A stretch of DNA of 8,893 nucleotides, from assembly GCA_913055135.1 (NCBI GenBank), contig CAJXJV010000042.1, positions 1 to 8,893 on the forward strand, in the 5' to 3' direction. Of this stretch, positions 6,396-8,893 are shown piece by piece. The position numbers were made by a program, and so were the translations under genes. The notes beneath the pieces were generated by a model that saw only the letters and a program-made list of their open reading frames with translations, searched no databases and was not told the origin of the DNA. This stretch comes from an uncultured Desulfurobacterium sp. Its GTDB lineage: Bacteria > Aquificota > Aquificia > Desulfurobacteriales > Desulfurobacteriaceae. Within the stretch, counting starts at the first letter, position 1, and the number at the start of each line of letters is the position of its first letter.

Positions 6396-7246
6396 GATGC
6401 TATTTTCTCTATTGCCTTTGAAAAAGGAGAACCGGGAAATACCTCAACAACCGGTTTTCCTTTTATCAGAGCTTCTACAACTGCCCTGTCATAAGGAATT
6501 TTTCCTATTACCTCTATATCCTTTCTTTCAAAAAGGATTTCTATCTTCTCTGAAAAATCCCTGTTTACATCAGATTTGTTGATGATTGCAAGAGCCTTTA
6601 CTCTGAAATGGTCAACTATCTTTAACAACCTCTCCGCATCAAATAGAGAAATCTCTGTAGGCTCAACGACAACAATTACGTAATCGCTTCCGTTAATGCT
6701 GGCTATTACTGAACAGCCTATGCCTGCTGCTGCATCTACGAGGAGCAGGTCGCAATCAAACTGCTTTGCCTTTTTCTTTGCCTCAAAAACCAGTTTTCCT
6801 GAGTTTGGTCTACCAGGCAGGAGTTCAGCAGTTATAATCGGGAAGCCGTAGGATGTCATTCCCCACTTTACGTATCCGGGAACAGCAGGCTTAAAGTTAA
6901 TAACATTCTCTTCAGGGCAGACTACAGAACACACGTTACAGCCTTCACATAGTATCTCGTTAATTCTGTAGTGGTTGTCCTCCGGGTATATGCACTCATA
7001 AGGGCAGTGAACTGCACAGATACCACATCCGGTGCATTTCTGGGAATCTATAAGAGCTACTCTTTCACCTTCAAAGGGCTTTTTCTCCGTCCACTCCTTT
7101 ACGTTCAGCAGTATCTCAAGATTTGGTGTATCTGCGTCTGCATCAAGAGCCACGATTTCTCTATTCTTTGATAGTAAGAATGCTAAAGATGCAGTAATTG
7201 AGGATTTTCCGACACCACCCTTTCCACTTGCAACGGTCAACTGCAT
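6374..7246 (-). CDS. MinD-superfamily ATPase with inserted two-cluster ferredoxin domain (ORP-complex type)
   Basis: Cytosolic P-loop ATPase of 290 residues (the type described as MinD superfamily with an inserted ferredoxin domain). The deviant Walker A GKGGVGKSS (8-16) has the signature lysine Lys9 and Lys14. Switch I is ALDADADTPNL (33-43). The inserted ferredoxin has CTGCGICAVHC (Cys71, 74, 77, 81) and CEGCNVCSVVC (Cys100, 103, 106, 110), giving two 4Fe-4S clusters. Walker B/switch II lies around Asp171 (VDAAAGIG) and a base-recognition-like NKSD at 223-226. It probably couples ATP hydrolysis to electron or cluster transfer for the NifX-fold proteins nearby, as proposed for the Desulfovibrio orange protein complex; this role is inferred. 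ATG at 7246 follows GGAGG (7254-7258) and overlaps the upstream ATPase gene by ten bases, implying translational coupling. It ends in the shared palindrome. Confidence 0.92.
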   Translation of the reverse strand: MQLTVASGKGGVGKSSITASLAFLLSKNREIVALDADADTPNLEILLNVKEWTEKKPFEGERVALIDSQKCTGCGICAVHCPYECIYPEDNHYRINEILCEGCNVCSVVCPEENVINFKPAVPGYVKWGMTSYGFPIITAELLPGRPNSGKLVFEAKKKAKQFDCDLLLVDAAAGIGCSVIASINGSDYVIVVVEPTEISLFDAERLLKIVDHFRVKALAIINKSDVNRDFSEKIEILFERKDIEVIGKIPYDRAVVEALIKGKPVVEVFPGSPFSKAIEKIASTLEELL

Positions 7247-8091
7247 TTTACTTCCTCCAGAATCCTTTCCTTAATTTCCTGGAAAACTTCTGCCTCCGGC
7301 AGTTTCGTTTTTACAACCGGTGTTTTTGAGAAGTAACTCCTGATAACACCTTCACTGTAAGGAATTCGTCCAACTATCGGGTATCCGTACTTCTCAGAGA
7401 GATCAACTATTTCTTCTTCATCACCTATGCCGCTCTTGTTTATAACAATCACGGTCTTCAACTTGAGATAAGAGGTCGTATATAGAATCTTCTCCAAATC
7501 CCTTGCACCGAAAGGGGTTGGTTCTGTAACAGCAACGACGATGTCAGAGCCTTCCAGTGCTTTGAATATTGAATTACCAGCACCGGCTGCCGTGTCGAAG
7601 ATGAGGTTTTTCCCCTCCTTAAGCGCTTTTCTCTTTGTTTCCAGTAGTACCTTGTAGGTTCTCTCTTCACCCTCAAGGAGCTCTCCGGTTATCAGCTTAA
7701 AACCGTAAGAGGTTTCATTCTCGTATATGTAACCAACCACTTTAAAGTCTTCTTCTATAGCCTTTTCGACAGGACATACCAGTTTGCACGCTGTGCACCC
7801 TGCACAGAGCTCTTCTAAAAGCATCGGTCTCCCTTCTCTGTTCAGAATTATTGCGCTGTCATTACAAACTTCTGCACACTTACCGCAGCCTGTACAGTAC
7901 TCATGGTTAAACTTTGGCTTGAACAGTTTTACTGGAATACCGTCTGTTAGTTTTACATTTAGAAGGATATGGTCGTTAGGTGCTTCAACGTCCAGGTCAA
8001 CAAGGGTAAATTCCTGAAGGAGAATTGCCAGGTTGGTAGATACTGTAGATTTACCTGTTCCACCTTTACCACCTGATATGCTGATTATCAT
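7237..8091 (-). CDS. Second MinD-superfamily ATPase with inserted ferredoxin domain (ORP-complex type)
   Basis: Paralogue of the following ATPase, 284 residues. Walker A GGKGGTGKST (7-16) with Lys9 and Lys14; switch I LVDLDVEAPN (30-39); first cluster motif CTGCGKCAEVC (Cys66, 69, 72, 76), whose last Cys is followed by Asn rather than the common Pro; second CAGCTACKLVC (Cys96, 99, 102, 106); Walker B FDTAAGAGNS (165-174); NKSG at 218-221. The two proteins are expected to work as a pair, because such ATPases generally dimerise across the nucleotide. ATG at 8091 has only a GGGGG stretch as ribosome binding site, so initiation may be weak. It starts 96 bases after the NifX-fold gene upstream and overlaps the next ATPase gene by ten bases at its end. 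Confidence 0.92.
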   Translation of the reverse strand: MIISISGGKGGTGKSTVSTNLAILLQEFTLVDLDVEAPNDHILLNVKLTDGIPVKLFKPKFNHEYCTGCGKCAEVCNDSAIILNREGRPMLLEELCAGCTACKLVCPVEKAIEEDFKVVGYIYENETSYGFKLITGELLEGEERTYKVLLETKRKALKEGKNLIFDTAAGAGNSIFKALEGSDIVVAVTEPTPFGARDLEKILYTTSYLKLKTVIVINKSGIGDEEEIVDLSEKYGYPIVGRIPYSEGVIRSYFSKTPVVKTKLPEAEVFQEIKERILEEVKCS

Positions 8092-8116
8092 GAATGCCCC
8101 CGTAAAGAAGATACTA

Positions 8117-8147
8117 ATTAAGTTAGGATATAAGAACTAAAAGTCAA
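8117..8147 (-). promoter_or_regulatory. Weak internal promoter candidate before the ATPase pair
   Basis: In the 96-base gap (8092-8187), read on the minus strand, TTGACT (8142-8147) and CTTAAT (8117-8122) are separated by 19 bases, longer than usual. I see no terminator hairpin or operator palindrome in this gap. Confidence 0.2.
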
Positions 8148-8187
8148 AGATTCTCTTATAGGTTTGCTATCCATTTGTTAAATCAGC

Positions 8188-8502
8188 TTACTTCTCGTTT
8201 ATCATCTCTATGACATCTTTAAGAGTTCCAGTAACGCCTGTTACCACCTCTATGCCAAACTGCTTGAAGAAAGCTTTTGCCTTTTCTCCCATCCTTGTAG
8301 CAATAACCTTGTTTACGCCGTATCCTGCAAGCATTTCTGGTATCATCCCTGCGCTGTGTTCAACTGCAGGATTCTTAAATATGCCAACCTCTGCTTCCTC
8401 ATCCCTAACAGTGATTATTGCGAAGTAAGGAGCTCTTCCAAAGTGTTCACAGATGGGAGCATCCAGACCTGAATCATTTTCCAGGGGAACAGCAATCTTC
8501 AT
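8188..8502 (-). CDS. NifX/NifB-fold (dinitrogenase iron-molybdenum cofactor family) protein, ORP-like
   Basis: A 104-residue member of the same family as the plus-strand protein at 6095-6391. It starts MKIAVPLEND and contains DAPICEHFGRAPYFAII (14-30), keeping Cys18 and His20 just before FGRAPYF, which the paralogue lacks. It then has FKNPAVEHSAG (42-52, with His49) and GYGVNKVIA (60-68). Family members bind metal-sulfur clusters; orange protein carries a Mo-Cu-S cluster, NifX an iron-molybdenum cofactor precursor. No nif genes are visible, so a role with the neighbouring ferredoxin-ATPases is more likely than nitrogen fixation. ATG at 8502 follows AGGAGG (8509-8514) by six bases. The preceding small gene overlaps its start by 29 bases. 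Confidence 0.92.
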   Translation of the reverse strand: MKIAVPLENDSGLDAPICEHFGRAPYFAIITVRDEEAEVGIFKNPAVEHSAGMIPEMLAGYGVNKVIATRMGEKAKAFFKQFGIEVVTGVTGTLKDVIEMINEK

Positions 8503-8684
8503 CTTTTTCCTCCTGATTGTTTATCTGTATTTTGCAGTTTAATTTTAGCTCAAAAAAATCTATTTCTCTCAAATGTGTTCCCTTTACACTTCCTTTTATC
8601 TGCTTTTCCGATTCCCAAACAAAAGCGAGTCCTTCATCAGCTAAAAACGGAACTGTAAAAACCTTTGTGCAGCAACTTCTCCAC
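8474..8684 (-). pseudogene. Frameshifted 69-residue protein of unknown function upstream of the ORP-like genes
   Basis: A GTG at 8684 starts MEKLLHKGFYSSV and then hits a TGA. Removing one base from the AAAAA run at 8643-8647 (TTTTT on the coding strand) joins it to a long open frame that reads LADEGLAFVWESEKQ, then a Lys/Glu-rich stretch, and ends DEDCCSPGK at 8474. The restored product is 69 residues, soluble, with a Cys-Cys pair near the C-terminus that could bind metal. The downstream frame has no normal start of its own except a late TTG. It overlaps the NifX-fold gene by 29 bases on the same strand, and a minus-strand promoter sits about 37 bases upstream. I do not recognise the family, and the ribosome binding site is weak. 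The break may be real or a homopolymer sequencing error. Confidence 0.5.
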
Positions 8685-8720
8685 AGAGTACTTACAGTTG
8701 AATAGAAAAAAGGGCAGCTA

Positions 8721-8749
8721 ATTATGAAAAGATGTTTCTTATATGCTAA
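8721..8749 (-). promoter_or_regulatory. Minus-strand promoter for the ORP-like operon
   Basis: Read on the minus strand: TTAGCA (8744-8749), a 17-base spacer, and CATAAT (8721-8726, five of six matches). Transcription would begin near 8714, some 30 bases before the GTG of the small gene. It overlaps almost completely with a plus-strand promoter. Confidence 0.4.
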
Positions 8750-8752
8750 AAT
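8724..8752 (+). promoter_or_regulatory. Plus-strand promoter for the right-edge membrane protein gene
   Basis: ATGAAA (8724-8729), a 17-base spacer, and an extended -10 TGCTAAAAT (8744-8752). Transcription would begin near 8759, giving a short leader to the ATG at 8787. The elements interleave with the opposing promoter, so polymerase could probably occupy only one of them at a time. Confidence 0.4.
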
Positions 8753-8786
8753 TCTTTCGCAAAATCCTTTGTGCCGGGAGAAAGTA

Positions 8787-8893
8787 ATGGCACCTCTTAT
8801 GAGTCTTAGGGAAAAGGAAACGAGCTTTGACTATGTATTATTGATCATAAGTATTCCTTTTGCTCTTATAACCGGTCTTTCTATTGCATTTTC
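8787..8893 (+). CDS. Membrane protein, N-terminal fragment cut by the window edge
   Basis: ATG at 8787 follows GGGAG (8776-8780) by six bases. The 35 visible residues start MAPLMSLREKETSFDY and pass into a hydrophobic segment (VLLIISIPFALITGLSIAF), so this is the cytoplasmic N-terminus and first transmembrane helix of an inner-membrane protein. An alternative ATG at 8724 would add 21 residues but lies within the promoter and has no ribosome binding site. The first-helix pattern would suit a polytopic protein such as a FtsW/RodA-type flippase or a transporter, but too little is visible to name a family. Confidence 0.6.
   Translation, partial: MAPLMSLREKETSFDYVLLIISIPFALITGLSIAF

Noticed and set aside
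8517..8705. 62-codon open frame on the plus strand
   Set aside because: It is antisense to the restored 69-residue minus-strand gene, lacks a ribosome binding site, and reads as a low-complexity Ser/Lys/Phe shadow.
8085..8720. Sigma-54 promoter for the ORP-like genes, as in Desulfovibrio
   Set aside because: I looked for TGGCAC-N5-TTGC with GG and GC ten bases apart; GG/GC pairs such as TGGAGAAGTTGC have the wrong spacing.

Overview
The window reads as chromosomal DNA from a thermophilic, anaerobic bacterium with a peptidoglycan wall. Proteins are rich in Lys, Glu and Ile, arginine is mostly AGA/AGG, GC is modest, and genes are packed with short or negative spacing. Two ferredoxin-bearing MinD-like ATPases point to an anaerobe. 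An Aquificota of the Desulfurobacteriaceae type would fit, but that placement is inference and no rRNA marker is present. PolA here keeps its 5' nuclease domain, unlike the short Aquifex enzyme as I recall it.

Left part, plus strand: bioA (biotin synthesis) carries a one-base frameshift near 1238, with the rest of the protein continuing in another frame to 1415. It is followed within 27 bases by murC (peptidoglycan precursor synthesis). The junction is built from a degenerate 7-base tandem repeat that supplies the bioA stop, the murC ribosome binding site and the murC GTG start.

Middle, plus strand: after a strong extended -10 promoter at 2851-2859 come tiny genes that are easily missed. They encode a 72-residue two-helix membrane protein, a 31-residue single-helix protein overlapping it by 8 bases, a possibly broken hydrophobic frame, and a 33-residue hydrophobic peptide with a basic tail. 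Then comes polA, a full-length DNA polymerase I whose 3'-5' exonuclease residues appear lost, and a 98-residue NifX-fold protein.

Right part, minus strand: a 69-residue gene of unknown function (frameshifted), a second NifX-fold protein, and two MinD-superfamily ATPases each with two inserted 4Fe-4S motifs. With the plus-strand NifX protein this resembles the anaerobe-specific orange protein (ORP) gene set known from Desulfovibrio: small NifX-fold metal-cluster carriers plus paired ferredoxin-ATPases. At the far right a plus-strand membrane protein gene begins and runs off the end; its promoter is interleaved with the minus-strand one.

The most striking feature is the convergent junction at 6370-6395. 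A perfect 26-base palindrome is coding on both strands, so the NifX-fold protein and the ATPase both end in the identical residues TLEELL with the same codons and stop, and the same DNA can form a bidirectional terminator hairpin. No gene-free stretch exceeds 300 bases once the small genes are counted.
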